NCBI GenBank assembly: GCA_944320945.1
Contig: CALUJK010000027.1
Span: forward strand, 1-64,000
Length of the DNA stretch: 64,000 nucleotides
Source: an uncultured Bacteroides sp.
Lineage (GTDB): Bacteria > Bacteroidota > Bacteroidia > Bacteroidales > Bacteroidaceae
Direction of reading: 5' to 3'
Shown here: positions 18,100-28,300 of the stretch, piece by piece
How positions within the stretch are numbered: position 1 is the first letter of the stretch
Layout of the letters: each line of letters begins with the position of its first letter
Notes under the pieces: model-generated
What the model saw: the letters and a program-made list of their open reading frames with translations, nothing else
Databases searched by the model: none
Told to the model about the DNA's origin: nothing
Program-made: the position numbers and the translations under genes

Positions 18100-19308
18100 T
18101 TATTTTTGGCTTTCTAAGTCACGTTTACGCATAAGGGCTTCCAAGAAGTAGTAATCTGCATAGTTCAAAGGCACGTCTATTTCTGCACCGTGAGGTATGC
18201 TGCCTACGGAGTGCATCAAGATGAAGTTTCCGTTTGTTCCCACTTCAGCGCGATAGGCCGGAGACGCCAGACTTTCCATAATCTTGTCGGCAGTTGCCTT
18301 ATAGCCTTTTCCCGGCAGATAAGTTTCCAGTTCATAGAGTGCGGAAGCTGTACATGCGGCAGCAGATGCATCACGCGGCTCGTTTGGAATATTTGGAGCA
18401 TCGTAATCCCAATATGGTATAAGGTCTTCCGGCAGATTCTTTCCGTTGAAGATGAAATCGTGCACGTGTTGTGCTTGCTCTAAATAACGTTGGTCATGTG
18501 TATAGCGGTAGCAGGTGGTATATCCGTAGAGAGCCCATGCCTGTCCGCGTGCCCAGTCTGATTCATCGGCATATCCCTGTGCAGTTTGCTTGTGAAGCAC
18601 TTCGCCGGTCGCAGGATCATAATCTATCACATGGTAGCAGCTATAATCCGGACGGAAATGGTTCTTCATCGTTGTATTGGCGTGTTGCACGGCGATGTTA
18701 TGGAAAGTGGAGTCTCCAGAAAGACGGGTTGCTTCGAACAGCAGTTCAAGATTCATCATATTGTCGATGATGACAGGGCATTTCCATCCGCGTTCACCTT
18801 GCCAACCACGGTCAGCATCCCATGACTGTATAACGCCTGCTCCGGGACGGAAACGGGTAGAAAGAGACTTGGCTGTTTGGATGATGACGGGTTTGTAATT
18901 CTCTTTATTGGCAAGACGGTAACCGTTTAAGTAACTGCAACCAATCATGAATCCCACATCGTGATGCCATGTCAGGTATTGGATGGAGTCTAACGCCTCT
19001 GTGTACTTTTCGGCTAATTTTTCCCACTTTTTATCACCGGTCAGTTCATAAGTCAACCACATGTTGCCTGGATAGAAGCCGGAGCACCAGTCGTCAATGG
19101 GAATATAGACAACATTCCCTGTCGAGTCGATGGTTCGTGGATTCAGTATTTTGCCGGATTTTTCGATAATGTCCGTCTGCAGCGTTTCTTGTGCTACAGC
19201 ATTTTTAATGTTCTCTTGAATGAAGTCGTTTTCAGGTTGTTGTTTCTGTCCACTGCAACCAGTTAACAAGCAAAGGGATAACCCAACCATTGTGAGAGCT
19301 GTTTTCAT
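18100..19308 (-). CDS. GH88 unsaturated glucuronyl hydrolase, lipoprotein
   Basis: Family GH88 enzyme (402 aa) that hydrates and cleaves the 4,5-unsaturated uronic acid from disaccharides made by polysaccharide lyases. The likely lipidated residue is Cys18 (LLTGC). The two acidic residues of the active site are readable: Asp117 in HHDVGFM and Asp182 in VIIDNMMNLELLF. The aromatic-rich substrate pocket segments WCSGFYPGNMW and DESDWARGQAW are present. It is the promoter-proximal gene of a two-gene operon with the sulfatase and is divergent from the sensor gene. GH88 beside lyases and sulfatases is the standard sign of uronate-containing glycosaminoglycan use. Confidence 0.93.
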   Translation of the reverse strand: MKTALTMVGLSLCLLTGCSGQKQQPENDFIQENIKNAVAQETLQTDIIEKSGKILNPRTIDSTGNVVYIPIDDWCSGFYPGNMWLTYELTGDKKWEKLAEKYTEALDSIQYLTWHHDVGFMIGCSYLNGYRLANKENYKPVIIQTAKSLSTRFRPGAGVIQSWDADRGWQGERGWKCPVIIDNMMNLELLFEATRLSGDSTFHNIAVQHANTTMKNHFRPDYSCYHVIDYDPATGEVLHKQTAQGYADESDWARGQAWALYGYTTCYRYTHDQRYLEQAQHVHDFIFNGKNLPEDLIPYWDYDAPNIPNEPRDASAAACTASALYELETYLPGKGYKATADKIMESLASPAYRAEVGTNGNFILMHSVGSIPHGAEIDVPLNYADYYFLEALMRKRDLESQK

Positions 19309-19354
19309 AATAAAGGACTTGTTGTGTTAATTGTTAATAATTGTTTTTATATTG

Positions 19355-19362
19355 CAAAGATA
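19355..19362 (-). promoter_or_regulatory. -7 box for the GH88-sulfatase operon
   Basis: On the minus strand this reads TATCTTTG, matching the Bacteroides -7 consensus TAnnTTTG, 46 bp upstream of the GH88 start codon. A well-spaced -33 TTTG is not evident. Activation by the divergently encoded sensor-regulator would fit such a weak promoter. Confidence 0.55.
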
Positions 19363-19469
19363 AGAGGAATAAATTAATTAGACTGCATCAAATAATCCAT
19401 GAGAAGGCTAAAATTGTTCTTTAAACGACGAAAGAAAGCCTCTAGTGTAGAATTCTTTAAAAAAAATGA

Positions 19470-19477
19470 TATATTTG
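19470..19477 (+). promoter_or_regulatory. -7 box for the hybrid two-component gene
   Basis: TATATTTG, matching the Bacteroides -7 consensus TAnnTTTG, 28 bp upstream of the ATG at 19506. The 197-bp interval 19309-19505 therefore carries divergent promoters. Confidence 0.55.
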
Positions 19478-19505
19478 TGGATGAAAACCTTTAAAAGGAA
19501 TTTAG

Positions 19506-22500
19506 ATGGTACGAAAGATAGCTTCCTTATTAACCTTTATATATATATATACTATTTCTTTGTTCGGACAGAACATTGCTTTCAAACATTTGACTACGGA
19601 CGATGGTCTGTCTCAGTTCTCTGTCAATAGCCTGTATTTTGATGAGGATGGGGTCTTATGGATTGGTACCCGTGAAGGATTGAACCGTTACGATGGGGAA
19701 AATATCTTCACTTATAAACTTCAGAAGAATAATCCGCATAGTCTGTTCTGTAATACTGTATTGCGTGTAACCGGCAACCGTGCAGGTAAGATCTATCTGC
19801 TTTGTACGGAAGGAGTAGCCGAGTTTGATATGAGGACGCAACGCTTCAAAACCCTGCTGCAAGGAAATATCAACACTATCTATTATAATAACGGACTTTA
19901 TATAGGAAAAGGAAGCAAAATATACCACTATAATGAGCAGACAGGCGGTTTTGAACCCTATTATCAACTGACAAATGAGGTGGCAGAGATAAGCTGTCTG
20001 CATTTATCCGGAGAGATTCTTTGGATCGGAACAGCCAATAACGGTGTTTATAGCTTGAATCTCGAAGACCGGAATTTGACGCATTCCATCTATCGGGGAA
20101 ATATCACCAGTATTTATCAGGACAAGGCAAACAACTTGTGGATAGGTAGCTGGGAAGAAGGATTATATCAGATAAAAACCGATGGGTCAATTGTTCATTT
20201 TACCAACGACCCGAGCAATCCGTATAGCCTTTCTTCCAATTTTGTACGGGCATGCTGTGAAGATAATTTAGGTAATATGTGGATTGGCACCTTTAACGGT
20301 TTGAATCGTTATGACAGTCAAAGCGGCCGTTTCAGAAACTATACTTCGCAAGATATACCTTCTACCGGTTTGACCCATTCTTCTGTCTGGTGCATTGTAA
20401 AAGATGAACAAGGTACACTTTGGCTGGGTACCTATTTCGGCGGTGTGAACTATTTTAATCCCGAATATGAGATTTATACGCGATATGTCGATTCTTCGAT
20501 AGAAAAAGAGGGATTGAGTTATCCGGTAGTAGGGCGTATGATTGAAGATAAGGATGGAAACCTGTGGATTGCGACCGAGGGAGGCGGATTGAACTTTTAT
20601 AATCGTCGTACTCGCGAATTTAAATGGTATCGTCAAGAAAGGTTGAAAGACGGCATTTCTTCAGACAATGTCAAGTCTCTCTATTATGATTCGAAGCGAG
20701 ATGTCGTTTGGGTTGGTGCTCATCTGGGTGGTTTGAACCGTTTGGATATTCGTACCGGTCGTTTCACGAATTACCGCATGGAAGATGGAAATCCGGAAAC
20801 ATTGCCTTCGGATATTATCAGAGATATTTTGCCCTATGGTGATGATTTGATTGTGGCTACACAAAATGGAGTTTGTCTTTTTTATCCGGCAACGGGTAAA
20901 TGCAAACAGCTTTTTCGTGACAGTAAGGAGGGGCGGAAAATAAAAATGGCGGTTGATATTACTTTTGATAATGAGGGAACTCTTTGGATTGCCGTAAGTG
21001 GAGAAGGAGTATTCAGCTATCGGTTCGATAGTAATAAACTGACCAATTATAGACATAATCCCTCAGAACAGGGTAGTCTTAGTAATAATAATGTATATAA
21101 TATAGCGCTGGACAGTAAGGGTAATTTATGGTTTTCCACTTCAGGCAGTGGTTTAGATTTGTTTCATCCTTCTACCGGTACTTTTGAGAATTTTGACCAT
21201 GAGAAGAACGGGCTTGCCAATGATTGTGTGTACGAGATACAAGAATCGCCGATTAGTGGGAAATTACTGCTGATTACAAATGAAGGATTCTCCATTTTCA
21301 ATCCCAACACCGGCCATTTTCAAAATTATAGTCCAGAAAATGGATTCCCGTTGACTGGAATGAATGAAAATGCACTCTGTGTCACTCATGATGGTGAAAT
21401 CTTTTTGGGCAGTACGCACGGTATCATTTCTTTTTATGAGACAGGGTTGGATTTTGTTCCCAAACCTTATAAAATCAATCTGTCCCGCCTCTTTGTGAAC
21501 GGTATGGAAGTACAGGTTGGCGATAAGACAGGTATTTTGAATGAGGCCCTTAATTGTGTGCCTGAAATATCAATACCTGCCCAATATTCAATGTTCAGCA
21601 TTGAATTCTCAACCACCAACTATGTGGCGGCTAATAGAGATGAAATCGTATATAAGTTGGAAGGCTTTTCTGACGAATGGACAACCTCACGCGGCCGGTA
21701 TTCCATAACATACACAAATTTGAATGCAGGTACTTATCGCCTGTTGGTGCAACCAGCTGAAAGTAAAACTAATGCAGGATTGGTTGCTCCGGCTGTTCTT
21801 ACGATTCATGTTTTGCCTCCTTTCTATAAGACTCCTCTTGCTTATTGCATTTATATCATAGTATTTATTGCTTTATTGTGGTATATAAATCGGGCTTACA
21901 GATCGAAGATCAAGTTGCGCGAATCATTAAAGTACGAACAAAAACATATTCAGGATGTAGAAGCTCTCAATCAATCCAAATTGCGCTTCTTTACTAACAT
22001 TTCTCATGAATTCCGTACGCCGCTTACACTTATTGTGGCCCAAGTGGAAACGTTGTTGCAGGTTCAGAACTTCACCCCTTCTATATATAATAAGGTGTTG
22101 GGAGTTTACAAGAATTGCATTCAGCTGAGGGAGTTGATAACCGAATTGCTCGATTTTCGCAAGCAGGAACAAGGGCACATGAAGATAAAGGTGAGCCCAC
22201 ACAATATTGTGAACTTTCTTTATGAAAACTACTTGCTGTTTTTAGAGTTGGCACATTCTAAGCAGATAGAGTTTTTATTTGAAAAAGAGGCTGACGATAT
22301 TGAAGTCTGGTATGACCAGAAACAGATGCAGAAAGTGATTAACAATCTGCTGTCCAATGCCTTTAAGTATACAAAGAGTGAGGGAACTGTCATTCTGGGC
22401 ATTCGGGTGGAAGGAAATGACGTATTTATTAGGGTGAGCGATACCGGTTTAGGGATGAATGCAGATGAAATTACCAAAATCTTTGACCGCTTCTATCAGA

Positions 22501-23555
22501 TAGACCAGCCGGAGTTCGCCGATTCGGGCAATACAGGTACCGGCATCGGACTGGCACTGACAAAAGGCATTGTCGAGTTACATCACGGAACTATTCGGGT
22601 GGAGAGTGAACCGGGGAAAGGCTCCAGTTTTGTTGTGACCTTGCATTTGGGCAATGCACAATTCGATAAAGAGCAAATTTGTGAGAATGAGGATAGTACG
22701 CAAGGGCAGATAGAAGTGTCTAAAGTTGAGATGGATGCTTTGATGAAAGCCGAGTTGGAAGAAAGCGCACCTAACAAGCGGTTGCCGGATGCTAAAATTC
22801 TTATTGTGGAAGACAATAAGCCGATACGTGATATGCTGATGCATATATTTGAACCTTTCTATCATGTACTGACGGCTGCCGATGGCGAGGAAGGTTGGAA
22901 AATTGTATGCCGTGAGATGCCCAATATTGTTGTGAGCGATATCGTGATGCCTAAAATGTCGGGTACCGAGTTGTGTAAACGAATTAAAAATGATTTCAAT
23001 ACCTGTCACATTCCGGTTGTTCTGTTGACGGCACGTACCGGCATTGAGCAGAATATACAGGGATTGCGCATCGGTGCCGATGATTACATCACGAAACCTT
23101 TCAATACGAATTTGTTAGTTTCGCGTTGCAATAATCTTGTCAACTCCCGGTTGCTGTTGCAGGAGAAATTTAGCAAACAGCCGCAAACCGGTGCGCAAAT
23201 GCTTGCCACAAATCCTATTGATAAAGAGATTTTGGATCGTGCAATGAACGTCATCGAAAAGTATCTTGATGACCCCAATTTCAATGTCAATACCTTTGCG
23301 CGTGAAATGGCCATGGCACGTACAAATCTTTTTGCTAAGTTGAAAGCCATTACCGGACAAACTCCGAATGATTTTATTCTGAGTATCCGTTTGAAGAAAA
23401 GTGCCTTGATGTTGCGCAATAATCCGGAACTGAACATTACGGAGATATCGGATAGAGTCGGCTTCAGTTCCTCGCGCTATTTTAGTAAATGCTTTAAGGA
23501 TATGTATCACGTGAGTCCGTTGGCCTACCGCAAAGGAGAAACGGGGGATGAATAA
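19506..23555 (+). CDS. hybrid two-component system sensor-regulator (HTCS)
   Basis: One-protein sensor and transcription factor of 1349 aa controlling this polysaccharide locus. Order of parts: signal peptide; a periplasmic sensor of two-component-type beta-propeller repeats (many LWIGT- and NLWI-type blades, about 25-640); a Y_Y_Y domain (about 690-770); one transmembrane helix near 778-798; a HisKA domain with the phosphorylated His834 in NISHEFRTPL; an HATPase domain with DTGLGMN and GTGIGLAL; a receiver with Asp1145 (VVSDIVMPKM); and a C-terminal AraC-type DNA-binding domain (about 1240-1345). It sits between the GH88-sulfatase operon and the second sulfatase. By analogy with BT3334 it should sense unsaturated chondroitin or hyaluronan disaccharides in the periplasm. 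Confidence 0.96.
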   Translation: MVRKIASLLTFIYIYTISLFGQNIAFKHLTTDDGLSQFSVNSLYFDEDGVLWIGTREGLNRYDGENIFTYKLQKNNPHSLFCNTVLRVTGNRAGKIYLLCTEGVAEFDMRTQRFKTLLQGNINTIYYNNGLYIGKGSKIYHYNEQTGGFEPYYQLTNEVAEISCLHLSGEILWIGTANNGVYSLNLEDRNLTHSIYRGNITSIYQDKANNLWIGSWEEGLYQIKTDGSIVHFTNDPSNPYSLSSNFVRACCEDNLGNMWIGTFNGLNRYDSQSGRFRNYTSQDIPSTGLTHSSVWCIVKDEQGTLWLGTYFGGVNYFNPEYEIYTRYVDSSIEKEGLSYPVVGRMIEDKDGNLWIATEGGGLNFYNRRTREFKWYRQERLKDGISSDNVKSLYYDSKRDVVWVGAHLGGLNRLDIRTGRFTNYRMEDGNPETLPSDIIRDILPYGDDLIVATQNGVCLFYPATGKCKQLFRDSKEGRKIKMAVDITFDNEGTLWIAVSGEGVFSYRFDSNKLTNYRHNPSEQGSLSNNNVYNIALDSKGNLWFSTSGSGLDLFHPSTGTFENFDHEKNGLANDCVYEIQESPISGKLLLITNEGFSIFNPNTGHFQNYSPENGFPLTGMNENALCVTHDGEIFLGSTHGIISFYETGLDFVPKPYKINLSRLFVNGMEVQVGDKTGILNEALNCVPEISIPAQYSMFSIEFSTTNYVAANRDEIVYKLEGFSDEWTTSRGRYSITYTNLNAGTYRLLVQPAESKTNAGLVAPAVLTIHVLPPFYKTPLAYCIYIIVFIALLWYINRAYRSKIKLRESLKYEQKHIQDVEALNQSKLRFFTNISHEFRTPLTLIVAQVETLLQVQNFTPSIYNKVLGVYKNCIQLRELITELLDFRKQEQGHMKIKVSPHNIVNFLYENYLLFLELAHSKQIEFLFEKEADDIEVWYDQKQMQKVINNLLSNAFKYTKSEGTVILGIRVEGNDVFIRVSDTGLGMNADEITKIFDRFYQIDQPEFADSGNTGTGIGLALTKGIVELHHGTIRVESEPGKGSSFVVTLHLGNAQFDKEQICENEDSTQGQIEVSKVEMDALMKAELEESAPNKRLPDAKILIVEDNKPIRDMLMHIFEPFYHVLTAADGEEGWKIVCREMPNIVVSDIVMPKMSGTELCKRIKNDFNTCHIPVVLLTARTGIEQNIQGLRIGADDYITKPFNTNLLVSRCNNLVNSRLLLQEKFSKQPQTGAQMLATNPIDKEILDRAMNVIEKYLDDPNFNVNTFAREMAMARTNLFAKLKAITGQTPNDFILSIRLKKSALMLRNNPELNITEISDRVGFSSSRYFSKCFKDMYHVSPLAYRKGETGDE

Positions 23556-23587
23556 TGTAACCAATACTAACTTTATACTTAAAGAAT

Positions 23588-25135
23588 ATGAAACTTCTGA
23601 CTTCTTACCTTTTATCCGGTGCTGCCCTGCCGCTGTTGGCAGGATGTGCCCATTCTTCTCAAAAGGAGAAAGCTGTGACGCCCAATGAGAAACCGAATGT
23701 CATTTATTTGATTGCCGATGATTTGGGCATTGGTGATTTGAGTTGCTACGGTGCTACGCGGGTCAGTACCCCCCACATTGACAGTCTGGCGGCACAAGGT
23801 ATGCAGTTTACCAACGCTTATACCACTTCTTCCACCAGTACACCATCGCGTTTTGGATTGTTGACAGGCATGTATCCGTGGAGACAGGAAAACACGGGAA
23901 TCGCTCCGGGAAATTCTGAGCTGATTATCGATACAGCTTGTGTCACACTGGCAGATATGTTTAAGGCAGAGGGATATGCCACGGGTGTGGTAGGTAAATG
24001 GCATTTGGGATTAGGACCCAAAGGAGGGACGGATTTTAACGGACAGATTCGTCCGAATACACAGGACATAGGTTTTGACTATGAATTTGTTATTCCGGCC
24101 ACTGTAGACCGCGTGCCCTGTGTGTTTGTGGAAAACGGGCGGGTAGTGGGACTCGATGCGAATGATCCCATTACCGTAAGTTATGAACACAAAGTAGGTG
24201 ACTGGCCTACGGGAGAAGAGAATCCTGAGTTGGTGAAGATGAAACCCAGTCAGGGACATAATAATACAATTATTAATGGAATACCACGCATCGGCTGGAT
24301 GACCGGCGGAAAATCGGCCCTTTGGGTGGATGAAGATATTGCTGACGTTATCACTAATAAGGCAAAAGCTTTTATTACTTCTCATAAAGATGAACCTTTC
24401 TTCCTGTATATGGGTACGCAGGATGTGCATGTCCCCCGAGTACCCCATCCGCGTTTTGCCGGAAAGAGCGGTTTGGGACCGCGTGGAGACGTTATTCTTC
24501 AACTTGATTGGACTGTGGGCGAGATTATGCACACGTTAGACAGTCTGGGTATTGCCGATAATACTCTCTTTGTGTTCTGTAGTGATAACGGCCCTGTTAT
24601 TGATGACGGTTATCAAGACCAGGCGCTCGAGTTGTTGAACGGTCATAAGCCGATGTTGGATTATCGGGGTGGTAAGTATAGTGCTTATGAAGCTGGCACC
24701 CGTACTCCTTTCTTGGTTCGTTGGCCGGCTCGTGTCAAGCCGGGGAAGCAGGAAGCACTCTTTTCTATGGTAGATGTATATGCTTCGTTGGCGAATCTGT
24801 TGGGACATGAGTTGCCGCAAGGAACAGCTCCCGATAGTCGTAACCAGTTGGAGACTCTGCTCGGAACGGATACCATAGGATGTAATTATGTTGTACAGCA
24901 AAATGTCAATAATACGTTATCAATTATCCAAGGTGATTGGAAATATATCGAACCGAGTGATGCACCGGCCATTGAGTTTTGGACGAAAATGGAGTTGGGT
25001 AACAATCCCGATGTCCAACTTTATAATTTGCAAGCAGATCCTGCTGAGAAGCAAAATGTAGCGGCCGAACATCCTGACAAAGTGAAAGCATTGGCCGGAC
25101 TATTGGACAAGATAAAAAGCGGAAAAACAGAGTAA
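23588..25135 (+). CDS. family S1 sulfatase, serine type, lipoprotein
   Basis: Formylglycine sulfatase of 515 aa. The lipobox is LLAGC with Cys20. Asp44-Asp45 (IADDLGIGD) are metal ligands. The signature S84-T-P-S-R then FGLLTGMYP marks Ser84 as the residue to be converted to formylglycine. GKWHLGLGP and the CSDNGPV segment are further conserved parts. It begins 32 bp after the sensor gene. Neighbourhood (sensor, sulfatase, SusC/D) matches BT3334-BT3333 as I recall it, and BT3333 is described as a GalNAc-6-O-sulfatase. That specificity is an inference by synteny. It differs clearly from the first sulfatase, which suggests two sulfate positions are handled. Confidence 0.9.
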   Translation: MKLLTSYLLSGAALPLLAGCAHSSQKEKAVTPNEKPNVIYLIADDLGIGDLSCYGATRVSTPHIDSLAAQGMQFTNAYTTSSTSTPSRFGLLTGMYPWRQENTGIAPGNSELIIDTACVTLADMFKAEGYATGVVGKWHLGLGPKGGTDFNGQIRPNTQDIGFDYEFVIPATVDRVPCVFVENGRVVGLDANDPITVSYEHKVGDWPTGEENPELVKMKPSQGHNNTIINGIPRIGWMTGGKSALWVDEDIADVITNKAKAFITSHKDEPFFLYMGTQDVHVPRVPHPRFAGKSGLGPRGDVILQLDWTVGEIMHTLDSLGIADNTLFVFCSDNGPVIDDGYQDQALELLNGHKPMLDYRGGKYSAYEAGTRTPFLVRWPARVKPGKQEALFSMVDVYASLANLLGHELPQGTAPDSRNQLETLLGTDTIGCNYVVQQNVNNTLSIIQGDWKYIEPSDAPAIEFWTKMELGNNPDVQLYNLQADPAEKQNVAAEHPDKVKALAGLLDKIKSGKTE

Positions 25136-25176
25136 AAAGGATATTTGTCACGGTTAACTGTGTGAAATAGCCATCT

Positions 25177-25242
25177 GAGGCGGTTTTGCGGACGAAATCG
25201 TATATTTTGTGTACGAATTTCGAACGTGACCGCCTCTTTTTT
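25177..25242 (+). terminator. terminator-like long hairpin between sulfatase and SusC genes
   Basis: Arms GAGGCGGT (25177-25184) and ACCGCCTC (25229-25236) enclose further complementary pairs (CGAAAT with ATTTCG, and CGTA with TACG), and six T follow (25237-25242). It can end transcription from the sensor-sulfatase unit. It lies just upstream of the SusC promoter box and could also have a regulatory role. Confidence 0.7.
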
Positions 25243-25246
25243 CGGA

Positions 25247-25254
25247 TAGATTTG
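25247..25254 (+). promoter_or_regulatory. -7 box for the SusC/SusD operon
   Basis: TAGATTTG fits the Bacteroides -7 consensus TAnnTTTG. It leaves a leader of about 90 nt before the SusC start codon at 25348. A -33 TTTG is not visible at the usual spacing, as expected for an activator-dependent promoter. Confidence 0.5.
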
Positions 25255-25347
25255 CACCGAAAAACATAATTTAAAGGTAAAGAAATTGAGAGAATGGCGA
25301 GAGCCAATTATGTATAACCTTTTTACAAACTAATTGAATTAATATTT

Positions 25348-28300
25348 ATGAAATTGAGAGTAACCTTAGTATTACTGGTCGCTTTCTTCTTTATGTTGCC
25401 GGAGGTGCAGGCGCAGTCTGGAGGAAAGATTACCGGTAAAGTTGTCGATGCTATGGGAGAACTTCCCGGTGTTAGTGTAGTTGTCAAAGGGACAACAAAT
25501 GGTATGACTACTGATTTGAACGGTAGTTTTACATTGGAAAACGTGAAACCGTCCGATGTCCTTCAATTTTCGTACATCGGGTACAAAACTCAGGAGATTA
25601 AAGTTGGTAATCAACGGAATTTCAGTGTTACGATGCAGGAAGATGCACAGGCATTGGATGAAGTTGTGGTAGTAGGTTATCAGGAAGTACGTAAAGGCGA
25701 TTTGACTGGTTCGGTAGCGAAGGCAAATATGAAAGATTTGCTGAGTGTACCAGTTGCTTCGTTTGACCAGGCATTAGGTGGACGTATTGCTGGTGTGAAC
25801 GTAAGTTCAGGTGAAGGTATGCCGGGTGCTACGATGAATATCACGATTCGTGGTAACAACTCGTTGACGCAAGACAATACCCCTCTTTATATCATTGATG
25901 GCTTCCCTGTGGAAGATCCGGCAATGGCAGCAGCCATTAACCCGAATGATATTGAGTCGACTAACATCTTGAAAGATGCCTCTGCTACAGCTATTTATGG
26001 TTCACGTGGTGCCAATGGTGTAGTGGTTATCACGACTAAGCAGGGTAAAGTAGGTAAACCGGTCATTACGTATGATGGCAGTTTTGGCATTTCTAAAGTG
26101 ACGAAAACGCTGGATATGATGAGCGGCTATGATTTTGTGAAGTTGCAGCAAGAAATTGAACCGGAGCGTACTGCCGAACGCTACTTTATGAATGGTGAAC
26201 CCTACAACGGAAAAGTTTGGACATTAGAAGATTATCGTAATGTAGAACAAGCGAACTGGCAGGATGAAATTTTCCGCACTGCTTGGTCGCAGAATCATAA
26301 TGTTGGTATTTCCGGCGGTAGTGAAAGTGTGCGCTACAATGCGTCCCTTTCTTATTACAACCAAGACGGTATTTTGCTGAATACCGGTTATGAACGTTTC
26401 CAAGCTCGTATGAATACGACCGTTACTCGTGGTAAATTGACGGCAAATATCAGTACTAACTATTCACGCGCTATACAGTCCGGTAATTCTCCTTCTTCTA
26501 CTTCTTATTCCGGTATGAATAACCTTTTCTATAGTGTATGGGGATATCGTCCAGTAGCTTATCCGGATGGTACGTTGGATGCGCTGCGTAATGAGTTGTA
26601 CGACCCGGCAACAGATGACGACCAAAACGATTATCGTTTCAACCCTATTTTGGACCTGGAGAATACCTACCGTAAGAACTATTATAATAATTTGCAGTTG
26701 AACGGATATGTCCAGTACGAGTTTATCAAAGGCTTGAAGTTGAAAGTGACTGCCGGTTATACGTATGATAACCGTCATAACGATACGTTCAATAATAGCA
26801 AGAGCCGTTATGGTAATCCTCACTCTACGTTGCAAGTCAATGCTACGGTGGCACGTTCTGAACGCTTGACGTGGTTGAATGAAAACATATTGACTTACCA
26901 GCACAATTGGAAAAACAAGCATAGCTTGAATACTATGTTGGGTACGACTTTGCAGAATTCTGACTATGAATATTTCGCATATAGCACGCGTGATATTCCT
27001 AATGAGTCTTTGGGCATGGCAGGTATGGATCAAGGTACAATCAATACGACAGACTCCAGTATGTCTTCTTGGTCTATGTTCTCTTATTTTGCCAATGCGC
27101 AATATAATTATAGGTCGAGATATTATCTTACTGCTTCGTTCCGTGCCGATGGATCTTCTAAATTCAGCAAGAAAAACCGTTATGGCTATTTCCCATCTGC
27201 TTCTGCTGCTTGGACATTTACAGAGGAGGAGTTTATGGAGCCTACTAAGAAGTGGTTATCTTCCGGTAAATTGCGTCTTAGCTGGGGTCTCACGGGTAAT
27301 AATCGCATCGGTGAATACGATCGTTATGCCTTGTTGGAAATGATTCGTAGCCACCAAGAGGGCGACAAAATCCAGAATACGGTTTATCCGTTCAATAATA
27401 CCTTGGAAACTGTAGGTGTCGCACCTACTTCTTTGCCGAATGAAGATTTGAAATGGGAAACTACCGAGCAATGGAATCTTGGTTTGGATTTGGGATTCTT
27501 TGATGAACGTATCGGATTCACAATGGATTTATATCGTAAGACTACACGTGACCTGTTGTTGGATGCCCAATTGCCTTATTCATCTGGTTATGTAACTGCT
27601 ATGAAGAACATCGGTAAGGTGCGTAACCAAGGTATTGAGTTGACGTTGAATACGGTAAATATTGATAATAGCAACTTTAAGTGGACCTCGAATTTCAACA
27701 TTGCATTTAATAAAAATGAGGTGTTGGAGTTGGCCGAGAATCAGACCAGTTTGCTGACAACTGCTACGTTTGACCAGAATTTCAATAACCAGCCGAACTA
27801 TATTGCCAAAATTGGTTATCCTATGGGCATGATTTACGGCTATGTATACGAAGGAACTTATAAGTATGATGATTTCGATAAATCCGGAAATACATATACA
27901 TTGAAAGGCAATGTACCTCACTATTCCAGTGAATCAAATACGCAACCTGGTATGCCGAAGTATAAGGACTTGAATGGAGATGGCACCATCGATACCAATG
28001 ACCGTACGATGATTGGCCGTGGCATGCCGATTCATACAGGTGGTTTTACCAATAATTTCGAGTACAAAGGTTTCGATTTGAATATCTTCTTCCAGTGGAG
28101 TTATGGCAATGATGTGCTTAATGCTAACCGCTTGTTCTTCGAGAGTGGTTTTAATAAGAAACGTGAATTGAACCAATTTGCCAGCTATGCGAATCGTTGG
28201 ACAACTGAAAATCCTACCAGCGACATTCCGCGTGCAATTAACTCTCCGTCTAACTTGGTTATTTCTTCACGTGTAGTAGAAGACGCTTCTTTTCTTCGTT

